Shown here piece after piece: positions 9,493 through 17,369 of a DNA stretch of 64,000 bases. The DNA is taken from positions 1 through 64,000 of the forward strand of contig JAHHIH010000011.1 of NCBI GenBank assembly GCA_019358835.1, in the 5' to 3' direction. This stretch comes from Tildeniella torsiva UHER 1998/13D (GTDB lineage Bacteria > Cyanobacteriota > Cyanobacteriia > Phormidesmidales > Phormidesmidaceae). The notes under the pieces are model-generated. The model worked only from the letters and a program-made list of their open reading frames with translations, did not search any database and was not told the DNA's origin. Positions within the stretch are counted from its first letter, which is position 1, and each line of letters begins with the position of its first letter. Both the position numbers and the translations under genes were made by a program.

Positions 9493-9883
9493 GGCAAACA
9501 GGATAAACGGTAGGGGCAATCAGCGTTCTATCTCGGCAGAGCGATTTTGTAGCTCCAAATAGCGATCGCCTTTTTGCGGCCACAGCCGGTTACGGCATGA
9601 GGCTGTCGCCAGGGAGCTGCTATAGAACCAATCTTGAGCAGGGTGGCTGTATTTTATCAAGGGGGTAGGGGATAGGTGGAGGTAGGCGACGAGGTTTTTA
9701 GGGAATAGGGCCAATCTGGATATGCTGTTCGCGCAAGCTTGCAGTACTATTCCGTAGGTTGGCGCGTTGTCGCGGCTTGGCTCAACAAGCACGGCAGCGT
9801 TTGCGCTAGCTGATCTGTCTTCAAAATTCCTGGTAGACAGTTTGATAGAGGCTTTGGCCGCATCTCCTAGGGAGGAACTTTGA
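9493..9883. other. Divergent intergenic region
   Basis: This 391-base gap lies between the divergent DUF1003 and ParA genes, so it should hold both promoters. It contains a purine-rich run (GGGGGTAGGGGATAGG near 9660-9680) and the imperfect arms GTCTT and GTAGAC near 9814-9838. I see no credible coding sequence; reverse ORFs here run into the ParA gene and are shadows. No RNA gene is recognised. Confidence 0.5.
9870..9876 (+). promoter_or_regulatory. Ribosome site fixing a TTG start
   Basis: GGGAGGA lies 7-8 bases before TTG 9884, the only start that retains the whole Walker A region of the ParA protein. No ATG or GTG fits upstream without losing this spacing. Confidence 0.65.
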
Positions 9884-10525
9884 TTGGCTAGCCCAATTGT
9901 GTTAGCGGTGTTTAACGGTAAAGGAGGGGTGGGCAAAACCACCACCGCCGTTAATTTGGCAGCGGTGTTTGCGGAGACGCGATCGGTGCTGCTGGTCGAT
10001 GCTGACCCCCAGGGGTCGGCTCTGTGGTGGACAGGCCGCAGCCCGGTTGATCTGGGCTTTGAGGTAAAGCCAGAGACTAACCCCGCTCGGTTGAAGCGAC
10101 TCAAGCAGGAGCACACCCATGACCTGATCGTGGTAGATACCCCGCCAGCGCTGGGGTCAGCGACTCTGGCGGCGGTAATTCCAGCGGCGGATTATTTACT
10201 GCTGCCCACACCCCCCGCACCGATGGATCTGGCCGTGCTGATTACTACAGTGAATGAAGCAGTATCGTCCAGCGGGGTATCCCATCGAGTATTGTTGACG
10301 AAGGTGGATTCCCGCAGTGTCGGCGAAGCCATTGAAGCCCAGAACACCCTGCTGGAGCTAAAAATTCCCGCCTGTAATGCGTTTATTCGTGCCTACAAAG
10401 CTCACGAGCGGGCCGCATTAGAGGGGCTGCCGGTGCTCAAGTGGCGCGGCAAAAACAGCCAGGAGGCCCGTTCTGACTACTGCCGAGTTGCCGAAGAACT
10501 ACAGCGAGACTGGACCCAGCCATGA
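9884..10525 (+). CDS. mcdA: ParA/McdA-type partition ATPase
   Basis: This 213-residue ParA/MinD-family ATPase has the deviant Walker A KGGVGKTT (residues 13-20, signature Lys13), Walker A' [12 protein letters not shown] and Walker [10 protein letters not shown]. Such ATPases bind nucleoid DNA as ATP dimers and position a cargo through a partner protein. The next gene overlaps by four bases (ATGA) and encodes a coiled-coil, disordered protein with a Trp in its last four residues, the arrangement known for the McdA/McdB carboxysome-positioning system. Retention of the signature Lys would fit the type 2 form. No parB and no plasmid genes are nearby. The symbol is an inference from gene context; an orphan ParA is the alternative. 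Confidence 0.65.
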   Translation: MASPIVLAVFNGKGGVGKTTTAVNLAAVFAETRSVLLVDADPQGSALWWTGRSPVDLGFEVKPETNPARLKRLKQEHTHDLIVVDTPPALGSATLAAVIPAADYLLLPTPPAPMDLAVLITTVNEAVSSSGVSHRVLLTKVDSRSVGEAIEAQNTLLELKIPACNAFIRAYKAHERAALEGLPVLKWRGKNSQEARSDYCRVAEELQRDWTQP

Positions 10526-11235
10526 CGAAAAAAAGCCTTTCCGACCTATTGAAAGAAGAAGTGAATAAGGCTGACGCCCCAGACCCGGCGGCTACTCCCC
10601 AGGCTGAATCTGATGAGGCCACCCCGGCGGCGGCCCCTAAGGCCACGGCTAGCCGCCGCGCCTCTCGCTCTAGCTCATCTCGTCGCACTGCTACCAGTCG
10701 TCAATCCGTTAAGGCCGAGAGCAAGGCGACGACCGCTGCTAAGGCCAAGGCGGCGGCAGAGGCCGCTCCGGCTAAGCCTAAAACCGAAGCAGTTTCCCCC
10801 GTTGCCGATGCCGACCTAGCTCAGCGGGTGAGCGCCCTCGAAAAAGACTTAGCCGCGGCCCAAAAAGATAAGTCACAGCTGGAAAAGACTATTGCCGGGC
10901 TTCACAAAGATTTGGAAACCCAGCAGGGGAGACTGTTTGAGCTAAAAGACAGCTTAGATCAGGCGGAGGCGGCCACTAAGGCTAAGGCTGAAGCACTGTC
11001 TAAAACCCAGGCCGAGCTAGATGAGGCGAAGGCAACCATTCTGAAATTGGCGGAGACCCCGACCTCGGCTGCGGCCCCAACCGCCCGCCGGATCTCTGGG
11101 GTAGATATTACTCCCCGTCGCCCGTCGGAGACTAAGGATAAGCCCACCTATCACCGGGGCGTGCCGGAGTACAGCCCTCAGACAGGACAACCCAACCCCA
11201 TGCTGACCGATGCCGACATTGGCTGGGTTGATTAG
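10522..11235 (+). CDS. mcdB: Coiled-coil partner of ParA ATPase, McdB-like
   Basis: This 237-residue protein has no enzymatic motif. Residues 1-15 are a charged helix ([14 protein letters not shown]). About 16-95 is a disordered Ala/Pro/Ser/Lys/Arg-rich stretch, and 95-170 is a heptad coiled coil ([15 protein letters not shown]). The end is flexible and closes with ADIGWVD, placing a Trp at the third position from the C-terminus. McdB proteins are low-complexity, phase-separating adaptors that load onto carboxysomes and carry an invariant C-terminal Trp. The ATGA overlap with the ATPase shows translational coupling. The family assignment is inferred from architecture, not alignment. Confidence 0.55.
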   Translation: MTKKSLSDLLKEEVNKADAPDPAATPQAESDEATPAAAPKATASRRASRSSSSRRTATSRQSVKAESKATTAAKAKAAAEAAPAKPKTEAVSPVADADLAQRVSALEKDLAAAQKDKSQLEKTIAGLHKDLETQQGRLFELKDSLDQAEAATKAKAEALSKTQAELDEAKATILKLAETPTSAAAPTARRISGVDITPRRPSETKDKPTYHRGVPEYSPQTGQPNPMLTDADIGWVD

Positions 11236-11241
11236 GCCTTT

Positions 11242-11457
11242 CTAATGGGTGTAGTCGAACAGGGCGTCGAGGTAGATGCGGTTGACATCGCGATCGCATT
11301 TACTGTCCTGCATTAAAAACAGCGACAGCGCCGCGCAGAAGACGCGGTGCTGATTCCAGGCAGGGTTACCGTCTAGGTACACCTGAAGCGCATTAAAGAG
11401 ATCTTCGGGAACTTCGGCCATCAGACTAACCTTAGGGGTGGTCGTGTTGAGGGTCAT
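11242..11457 (-). CDS. DUF2811 family protein
   Basis: This 71-residue protein begins at ATG 11457 (MTLNTTTPKVSL). Extending upstream adds unlikely low-complexity sequence. The core pattern VPEDLFNALQVYLDGNP and ALSLFLMQ resembles the small cyanobacterial DUF2811 family, whose function is unknown. It is convergent with the McdB-like gene, 6 bases apart. A long non-coding stretch with repeats lies upstream. Confidence 0.7.
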   Translation of the reverse strand: MTLNTTTPKVSLMAEVPEDLFNALQVYLDGNPAWNQHRVFCAALSLFLMQDSKCDRDVNRIYLDALFDYTH

Positions 11458-12115
11458 AGGGCGCTGCCTTGGTAAGGGGAGAGGGACTGGAGCGATCGCG
11501 GCGGGACACAACAGCGTAGACCGGCACTCAAGCCAGTCATCGGGGCGGGCGGCACCATAGTCGCCCGCAACCGCCGGGCGTGAGAGACTCAACGCCCGCC
11601 GATGCAACATTTTGTCTAGTAAAAGAACACGGGAACTCACCTGGGCAAACCTCAGCCCAGGGCAAAGCGGCTGTACTACACGCTGACCTGCAAACCACCC
11701 AGAGGCGGGCTTTTCAGATCGGGAGGCGCGGTACTCAGCTCTGCCAGTCGCACTATTCTGCCGAACTCTCTGGATACTGTCAATCTTGCCCTATGGGGCT
11801 GTTTGAGCTACCGGCGGTAGGGCACCAACGATGGCATAGGGGTTCTAGCGATCCCCAGGGGTAGGCAAGCAGGTCGGCACAGGACTGGGCGATCGCCCCT
11901 GGAACAGATGCCGTTTTCCCCAGGGTTGCCTCAGCCTGCGCCCCGGCGTAGGTGCCTGGGGAAAACCTGGGGAAAAGTCGGCCAAGCCTGGGGAAAACCT
12001 GGGGAAAATGCCCCCGCAATATTTTGTTTTGTAACATCTTGCCGGAGGAGCCGTTGACAATTTGCTGAGGCGCTGATCTAGCTGATGGTTTGGCTGTTTG
12101 GGCGATCGCGCCCAG
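11458..12115. other. 658-base non-coding region with repeats
   Basis: This gap lies upstream of the DUF2811 gene and downstream of the membrane-protein gene at 12116, both on the minus strand. It holds one inverted and four direct copies of an 11-base word (11914-12008). On the minus strand a TTGTCA box near 12060 comes before it and could be a promoter element. ORFs here have unlikely composition. A long leader or a small RNA is possible but not identified. Confidence 0.45.
11914..12008. repeat. 11-base repeat array, one inverted and four direct copies
   Basis: CCTGGGGAAAA occurs exactly at 11955-11965, 11966-11976, 11987-11997 and 11998-12008: two head-to-tail pairs separated by 10 bases. 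Its exact reverse complement, TTTTCCCCAGG, lies at 11914-11924. The inverted copy can pair with any of the four direct copies, giving alternative hairpins. Confidence 0.85.
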
Positions 12116-12670
12116 TTAATCCTTTGTATCAATGGCGCGGCGCGCGGGGGTTGCCCCATCGAGGGCCAGGGGTGACGGCGGCACAGGCGGCCAGCGCACA
12201 TCCCACAGCGCCCAGGTGGCAACTAAAAGCAGCCCAGCAATGCCTACAGTACGCCAGGGAACGTTTCCCCCTGGGCTAGACCAGCTCAGCCGCGGGCTGC
12301 CCTCACCCTCCACAAACTGGCGCAGCTGCTCTCTGATAGCCGCCGCCGATAGGGGTGTGCGCACTTCGGGCAGCGTGACCTGATGCCCTGCTCCCAGCAG
12401 CGTCAGCCGGTGGCAAAAGCGCACGCCGCCGCGTGGATTGTTGTCGCACAGCTCTGAGGTCATAGCGACATCGTCGAGCAAAAGGCTCTGGCCCGGCAGC
12501 CAGGCCCAGGGGGGCGGTAGCGTGGCCCGGCAGTAGACTTGGCCGGGGGCGGTGCGATCGCACACCACCACACTGGGGCTGGGCCGAATCATTCCCCCTA
12601 AGCCCCCCAGAGCCAGGCAAAGGACTACTACCACCGGTATTTGCCGTAGCCTCAAAGTCCAGTTGTCCAT
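12116..12670 (-). CDS. Membrane protein, unknown function
   Basis: This 184-residue protein has a membrane anchor at about residues 9-28 (IPVVVVLCLALGGLGG) and a second segment near 140-157 (VGIAGLLLVATWALW). Between them is a domain of about 110 residues with four Cys (VVCDRTAP, VYCRATL, SELCDNN, RFCHRLTLLG) that could form two disulfides outside the cytoplasm. I do not recognise the family; similar small proteins occur in cyanobacteria. The start is ATG 12670. It is divergent from the SDR gene. Confidence 0.65.
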   Translation of the reverse strand: MDNWTLRLRQIPVVVVLCLALGGLGGMIRPSPSVVVCDRTAPGQVYCRATLPPPWAWLPGQSLLLDDVAMTSELCDNNPRGGVRFCHRLTLLGAGHQVTLPEVRTPLSAAAIREQLRQFVEGEGSPRLSWSSPGGNVPWRTVGIAGLLLVATWALWDVRWPPVPPSPLALDGATPARRAIDTKD

Positions 12671-12853
12671 CGCGGATTTTTCCCTATCTCGGGACTGGGC
12701 TGTGTCCCAAGTTCAGTACCATCCTGCCATAGGGCCTGCCCCAGGGTCAGCCGCCCGCCCCTTGCGCCCATGGCCAGATTAGGGCATGCTCAGCCATAGT
12801 TGGGGCCGGGGTGCTCCGGTCGGACTGTTCCGCACATACTTTTTGCACGCACT

Positions 12854-13537
12854 ATGGGCAAACATATCGTCATTACTGGGGTGAGCCAGGGTCTAGGCCA
12901 AGCGATGGTCGCAGGCTTTGTTGCATCAGGCCACAGGGTATCGGGCTGTGCTCGCCGGGGCTCGGCGATCGCTGAACTGGCGGCCCAATACCCCACGCCC
13001 CACCAGTTCACGGCGGTCGATATCCGCGATGACGCGGCGGTGGCGGCCTGGGCTGAGGGGGCGATCGCCGCCAGCGGCCTGCCCGACTTGGTAATCAACA
13101 ATGCCGGTCTGGTCAACCATCCGGCCCCACTGTGGAGGGTGCCTGCTGAAGAGTTTGATGCTGTGGTAGCGGTCAACCTCAACGGCACCGTCAACGTCAT
13201 TCGCCACTTTGCGCCGCCCATGGTCGAGCAGCGATCGGGCATTTTTGTCAACTTTAGCTCGGGCTGGGGCCGCTCTACTTCCCCAGAGTTTGCCCCCTAC
13301 TGTGCGACCAAGTGGGGCATTGAGGGGCTCACCCAGGCCTTCGCCCAGGAGCTACCCGCTGGTATGGCGGCGGTAGCCCTCAACCCCGGTATTATTCACA
13401 CCGCTATGCTCGAAACCTGCTACGGCGACGATGCCGCCGCTTACACCCCGATCGCCACCTGGGTGAAGGCAGCGGTGCCCTACATTCTCAGCCTTCAGCC
13501 CTCGGACAATGGGCGGGCGTTGACGGTGCCGGGGTGA
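12854..13537 (+). CDS. Short-chain dehydrogenase/reductase
   Basis: This 227-residue NAD(P)-dependent oxidoreductase has the Rossmann motif TGVSQGLG (residues 8-15), the structural VINNAG and the catalytic Ser (NFSSGWG) with YCATK (Tyr-x-x-x-Lys). The substrate-binding C-terminal part is short. ATG 12854 (MGKHIVITG) is chosen because the upstream extension from 12800 has no fold-compatible sequence. The substrate cannot be predicted, as SDRs are too diverse. No functional partner gene adjoins it. Confidence 0.9.
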   Translation: MGKHIVITGVSQGLGQAMVAGFVASGHRVSGCARRGSAIAELAAQYPTPHQFTAVDIRDDAAVAAWAEGAIAASGLPDLVINNAGLVNHPAPLWRVPAEEFDAVVAVNLNGTVNVIRHFAPPMVEQRSGIFVNFSSGWGRSTSPEFAPYCATKWGIEGLTQAFAQELPAGMAAVALNPGIIHTAMLETCYGDDAAAYTPIATWVKAAVPYILSLQPSDNGRALTVPG

Positions 13538-13826
13538 GCCGTAAGGGGGGAGATCGGTCATGGAGTGGATGGGGTCAGACGAGTCAGAGAAAGCCACCCA
13601 GAGAATTTGGCCGTTTAGGGCTTGCCGACAAAATCTGGATGTCCCCCAGAGATAAATCGGTCTCGTTCCTCGTGGTAGACAGAACAACGCCCCATCTGAG
13701 CCTAGAACTGACGGCCACCGGCCCGAGTCTGTGAAACTAATTGGCCCGCACCCCTCCCTGGGCAGATGTCCTAGGAGCAAAAGATGGTGCTATATGATAG
13801 GCCGTGGTGAGAGTGGGGAATGCAGG

Positions 13827-15122
13827 GTGAACCAAGTTTTACGCGTCAACCGGGCTACGGTGCTGGTGTTGAGGCCCGAGCCGCCGGGGCAACTGGCCGC
13901 TAACGAGAAGGTCGCGATCGCGGCGGGCAGCGTCTACCCGCTGCAATCCTACGCCTACGCCGATATTGACGGTGGGTTTAACGGCCATATTAAAGTGGCC
14001 TTTCGCGACAGTGCTCCCAATGGCTTTAACACCTGGTTTGTGCCCAGCCGCGATACCCAGGTTGAGGCCGACGGCGTTGTGGTCTACCCCCACGAAGACC
14101 AAGAGGGCATGCCCGTGCTATGGATTAACACCGGCACCCTGCTCAAGCGTCGCCCCCTTGACTCGGGCCTGCTCGACCCCAGCGAAACCGTGGCGGTGTC
14201 TCGGGGCCAAACCTACAATCTGCACTCCTACGCCTTTGCCGACAGCCAGGGCAACTTTAACAACCACATTAAAATCGCCATTCGCAGCCCCGAAGATTTC
14301 GTCAATGGGCTGAGCACCTGGTTTGTGTTCACCCCCCACGCCTTTGTCACCCTCGATGACGACGTGGTGTTTCCGCGCCCAGACCCCAACGCTTTTGTGC
14401 TGCGGGTGACCGCCAACACGCTGTTTAAGCGTCGCCCGGTCGATAGCAGCCAACTGGCTCCTAACGAGCAGGCTACCGCTTCACCAGGCACAACAATTGT
14501 GCTCAGCAGCTACGCCTTTGCCGATGCTCAGGGGTCATTTAACGGCCACATTCGCTTTGCCATCAAGTACGTCAAAGACGACATCAATGGGCTGAATACC
14601 TGGTATGTGTTCCAGGGCCATGCGCGGGTCGAGCGGGCCGGAGTCGTGGTGTATCCGCCCCCGACTACCCCACCCCCCACCCCACCGCCCCAGTACGTGG
14701 GCCGTCCCTTTCGCCTGCCGGGCAATACCTCGACGTTCTACACCGACCAGCCGATTATTCCTGGCGGTAGCTTTACCTGGGGCGAAGCCACGCGAGACGC
14801 CACGCGCATTCCCGAGACCCAGGCGATCGTTGACAACATTATTGGCCTGGCTCGGGCACTTCAGGGCGCGCGCGATCGCCTCAACCGCCCCTTTCAAATT
14901 ACCTCCTGGTATCGCCCGCCTGCGGTGAATGCAGCAGTGGGAGGGGCTTCTCGCAGCCAGCATCTGTTTGGCCGTGCCGCCGACATTCAGGTGCAGGGGC
15001 TGAGCGGTCGGCAGGTGGCTAACGCGCTGATGCTGAGCTGGCCGGGGGGTATGGGCATCTACGGCAATATTCCCAACATCATTCACCTCGATACCGGCCC
15101 CAAGCGCACCTGGGGGTTTTAG
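13827..15122 (+). CDS. M15-family peptidase with three N-terminal repeat modules
   Basis: The C-terminal domain (about the last 130 residues) matches the peptidase M15A/M15_3 type: FQITSWYRPPAVNAAVGG, SQHLFGRAADI (zinc His and Asp) and a late IIHLDTG. Such enzymes are D-Ala-D-Ala carboxypeptidases acting on peptidoglycan. Three modules of about 90 residues come before it, each with the pattern YAFADxxGxFNxHIK and NGLxTWxVF. A Pro-rich linker (PPPTTPPPTPPP) follows them. The start is uncertain: GTG 13827 (VNQVLRVNRA) begins right at the first module and is preferred, ATG 13794 and ATG 13731 are also in frame. No signal peptide is evident, which is odd for a cell-wall enzyme. Confidence 0.85.
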   Translation: MNQVLRVNRATVLVLRPEPPGQLAANEKVAIAAGSVYPLQSYAYADIDGGFNGHIKVAFRDSAPNGFNTWFVPSRDTQVEADGVVVYPHEDQEGMPVLWINTGTLLKRRPLDSGLLDPSETVAVSRGQTYNLHSYAFADSQGNFNNHIKIAIRSPEDFVNGLSTWFVFTPHAFVTLDDDVVFPRPDPNAFVLRVTANTLFKRRPVDSSQLAPNEQATASPGTTIVLSSYAFADAQGSFNGHIRFAIKYVKDDINGLNTWYVFQGHARVERAGVVVYPPPTTPPPTPPPQYVGRPFRLPGNTSTFYTDQPIIPGGSFTWGEATRDATRIPETQAIVDNIIGLARALQGARDRLNRPFQITSWYRPPAVNAAVGGASRSQHLFGRAADIQVQGLSGRQVANALMLSWPGGMGIYGNIPNIIHLDTGPKRTWGF

Positions 15123-15267
15123 AGCTAGCCAACGTTAGCTTTGCCACTAAGAGCCATCCCCGCAGTCTATATTGACCGTAGCTGCGGCTGGAATGGACGG
15201 GCACCTGCAATGGAATGCGATCGCTGGTTATGATAAAAGCGATTAAATCGATTTTTGCTAGATTGCT

Positions 15268-15516
15268 ATGCCCCAGCCCAAACATACCCAGGCCCACCTA
15301 TCGCGCACGGTGCCCAAAGATCAGTCTGAGTTTTTCAAAAAGCGCACCCGTGACTCGATGGAATACTACATGGGGGCGAAGCTGCTAGAGGTGGGGGTGA
15401 ACCCTAAAAACACCGTCTACCGCTGGGCTTCGGAGATTAAGGGCAGCCAGGAAGTGATTACCGTGAGCGCCTACTGGGGCGATTCGCGCCAGAAGCTTGA
15501 GGCGGAAGAGTCCTGA
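15268..15516 (+). CDS. Small conserved-looking hypothetical protein
   Basis: This 82-residue soluble, charged protein is rich in Lys and Glu and has an FFKKRTRDSMEYYMGAKLLE segment. I do not recognise its family. A TATGAT box near 15230 could serve as a -10 element 35 bases upstream. It lies between the M15 peptidase gene and the convergent rsmB. Codon use resembles its neighbours, supporting a real gene. Confidence 0.7.
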   Translation: MPQPKHTQAHLSRTVPKDQSEFFKKRTRDSMEYYMGAKLLEVGVNPKNTVYRWASEIKGSQEVITVSAYWGDSRQKLEAEES

Positions 15517-15590
15517 CCTGACTATAACCGTGGCATAGCGTCTTGCCGCGCGGATGCGCCCGACGACAGCGAACTCACACCGACAGAGCA

Positions 15591-16949
15591 CTAGCTTTCT
15601 CGAAGCTTCGCCATAAAGAATCCATCCATGTTGTGGCGATGGGGCCAAATCTTGACCCAACCCTGGGGAGCTACCTCTAGCCCATCGCCAAAGCCAGGCT
15701 CCGGAGGCTGAACCTGCCAGGTGGGATGCGCCTGACAGAAGGCACTGATAACCGCCTCGTTTTCGGCGGGGTGCAGGGTGCAGGTGGCGTAGACCAGAGT
15801 GCCACCGGGTTTAACGCAGCGGGCGGCTTCGGCCAGTAGGGCACTTTGCAGTTCGGCCAGCGTGGCGATGCTGGCCGGATTTTGCCGCCAGCGGGCGTCG
15901 GCGTGGCGGTGCAGAGTACCCAGGCCCGAGCAGGGAGCATCGACCAAGACCCGATCGGCCAGGCCGTAAAACTGGGCTAGGTCAGTGCTGTCGCCCGCGT
16001 GGGTGTGCAGGTTCGTAAAGCCCAATCGGGTGGCATTGGCAGTAATTTTTTTGAGCCGAGAGGGGGCGCGATCGCACGCCCAAACCTTCCCTTCATTCCC
16101 CACTATCTCTGCCATCTGCGTGGCCTTGCCCCCCGGTGCCGCACAGACATCCAGTATCGTCTCTCCGGGCTGCGGATCGAGCAGCAGCCCCACCAGCTGA
16201 GCGCTGGCATCCTGCACGCTCCACCAGCCCGCCTCATAGCCGGGTAGGTCAGTGAGCGAACCCTGGTGGTTCACCAAACGCAGCCCAAAGGGAATCCCAG
16301 CCAGAGGGTTCACGGCAATGCCCGCCGCCTCAAAAGCAGTGTGTAATGCTTCGACAGTGGTGCGATCGCGGTTTACCCGCAGGTCAATCGAGGGCACCTG
16401 GTTAAACCACTGGCAGAGTCGGTCGGTTTCTTCTGCGCCAAGCTGGTCGAGCCATAGGGCGATCAGCCAGTCGGGGTAGCTGTGGCGGATTCCTAGAGCG
16501 ATCGCGGGTTGATCGGGCAGCCGTAAGGGATCGGCATCCTGATCGGATTGGCGGAGGTACTGGCGCAGCAGGCCATTTACTACCCCAGAAAGCTTACCTA
16601 ACCCGTTCGCTTTGGCCAGATCAACACTGGTATTCACCGCCGCCGAGTCGGGCACGGCGGTTAGGTAGCGCAACTGATAGAGCCCCAGGTGCAGCACGAG
16701 GCGCAGCACCGGGGGCTGTTTATCTGCGGGGCGAGTGCCCAGCTGATCGATAAGGGCATCTAGGGTGCGCTGGCGGCGAACGGTGCCATAGACCAGCTCA
16801 GTGGCAAAGGCGCGATCGGTTTCGCTCAGCCCAGCCTGACCTAAAGTGCGGTGCAGGGCTACATCGGCATAGGCCCCAGCCTGTACCTGAAGCAGCACGT
16901 TCAAGGCCAGTTGCCGTGCCCCAGCAGGGGCAGCAGCCCGATTAGTCAC
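15591..16949 (-). CDS. rsmB: 16S rRNA m5C967 methyltransferase
   Basis: RsmB makes 5-methylcytosine at position 967 of 16S rRNA. An N-terminal NusB-like RNA-binding domain (about 1-140) comes before a Rossmann methyltransferase with ILDVCAAPGGKATQMAE (SAM site). The two active-site Cys motifs are DAPCSGLGTL and YATCTLHPAENEAV. The start could be GTG 16949 (chosen, giving MTNRAAAPAG) or TTG 16961, which lies only one base after the upstream stop codon; neither has a clear ribosome site. It is the third gene of a petN operon-like run. Confidence 0.95.
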   Translation of the reverse strand: MTNRAAAPAGARQLALNVLLQVQAGAYADVALHRTLGQAGLSETDRAFATELVYGTVRRQRTLDALIDQLGTRPADKQPPVLRLVLHLGLYQLRYLTAVPDSAAVNTSVDLAKANGLGKLSGVVNGLLRQYLRQSDQDADPLRLPDQPAIALGIRHSYPDWLIALWLDQLGAEETDRLCQWFNQVPSIDLRVNRDRTTVEALHTAFEAAGIAVNPLAGIPFGLRLVNHQGSLTDLPGYEAGWWSVQDASAQLVGLLLDPQPGETILDVCAAPGGKATQMAEIVGNEGKVWACDRAPSRLKKITANATRLGFTNLHTHAGDSTDLAQFYGLADRVLVDAPCSGLGTLHRHADARWRQNPASIATLAELQSALLAEAARCVKPGGTLVYATCTLHPAENEAVISAFCQAHPTWQVQPPEPGFGDGLEVAPQGWVKIWPHRHNMDGFFMAKLRES

Positions 16950-16962
16950 GAGTTTAGCCAAG

Positions 16963-17151
16963 CTACGATTTTGCGCGGCGCTTGCCGATTTGCGGATCGC
17001 GCTTGGCGGTCTGCTGGTCGTTTTTGCGGCGGCGGCGATCGCGCCAGTCGGCGGCGGTTAAATAAACCACGCCACCGGTCACCACGACCATTAGCACCAG
17101 GGCAATGGTGGCCAAAATACCAAAGGCTTGGGCTTGTACAGTTGCTTCCAT
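16963..17151 (-). CDS. Small single-span membrane protein next to petN
   Basis: This 62-residue protein has a hydrophobic segment at residues 9-31 (FGILATIALVLMVVVTGGVV) followed by a highly basic cytoplasmic tail (ADWRDRRRRKNDQQ and KRRAKS). It starts 18 bases after petN and ends 13 bases before the chosen rsmB start, consistent with one transcript. The size and shape are those of small photosynthetic-membrane subunits, but I do not recognise it as a known subunit. Confidence 0.75.
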   Translation of the reverse strand: MEATVQAQAFGILATIALVLMVVVTGGVVYLTAADWRDRRRRKNDQQTAKRDPQIGKRRAKS

Positions 17152-17169
17152 AGCTTATAGACGCTGGGT

Positions 17170-17259
17170 TTAGAAACCGTTGCGACCCCAGATCACCATC
17201 GACAGAGAGAAGGTAAACACCACCAGCAGCGAAACCCAACCGAACGACAAAATATCCAT
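17170..17259 (-). CDS. petN: Cytochrome b6f complex subunit PetN
   Basis: This 29-residue single-helix protein, [15 protein letters not shown] followed by [14 protein letters not shown], is the small subunit VIII of cytochrome b6f in the thylakoid membrane, which carries electrons between photosystem II and I. The MDI start, the central hydrophobic helix and the WGRNGF end are the family signature. It is too short for ordinary ORF calling. The 62-residue membrane protein gene follows. Confidence 0.95.
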   Translation of the reverse strand: MDILSFGWVSLLVVFTFSLSMVIWGRNGF

Positions 17260-17297
17260 AGGTGCTTTCTACGACTCAAGACGACACAGCTATTTTT

Positions 17298-17328
17298 ATC
17301 ATAATGCCATGGCGTTTCCCCGCTTCAA
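17298..17328 (-). promoter_or_regulatory. Candidate petN promoter
   Basis: On the minus strand TTGAAG (17328-17323) and TATGAT (17303-17298) are separated by 19 bases, a little long, about 39 bases upstream of the petN ATG. No mapped start is known. Confidence 0.35.
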
Positions 17329-17369
17329 CGTCTTGCTCATCTAGGGGGAGAGATTTATGGTGAGGAATC

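Noticed and set aside
11780-12222. Reverse ORFs in the repeat region
   Set aside because: They are made of the 11-base repeats and run into the neighbouring gene in another frame; not protein-like.
13534-13734. Small forward ORF after the SDR gene
   Set aside because: Starts in the SDR stop, has no ribosome site and a composition unlike its neighbours.
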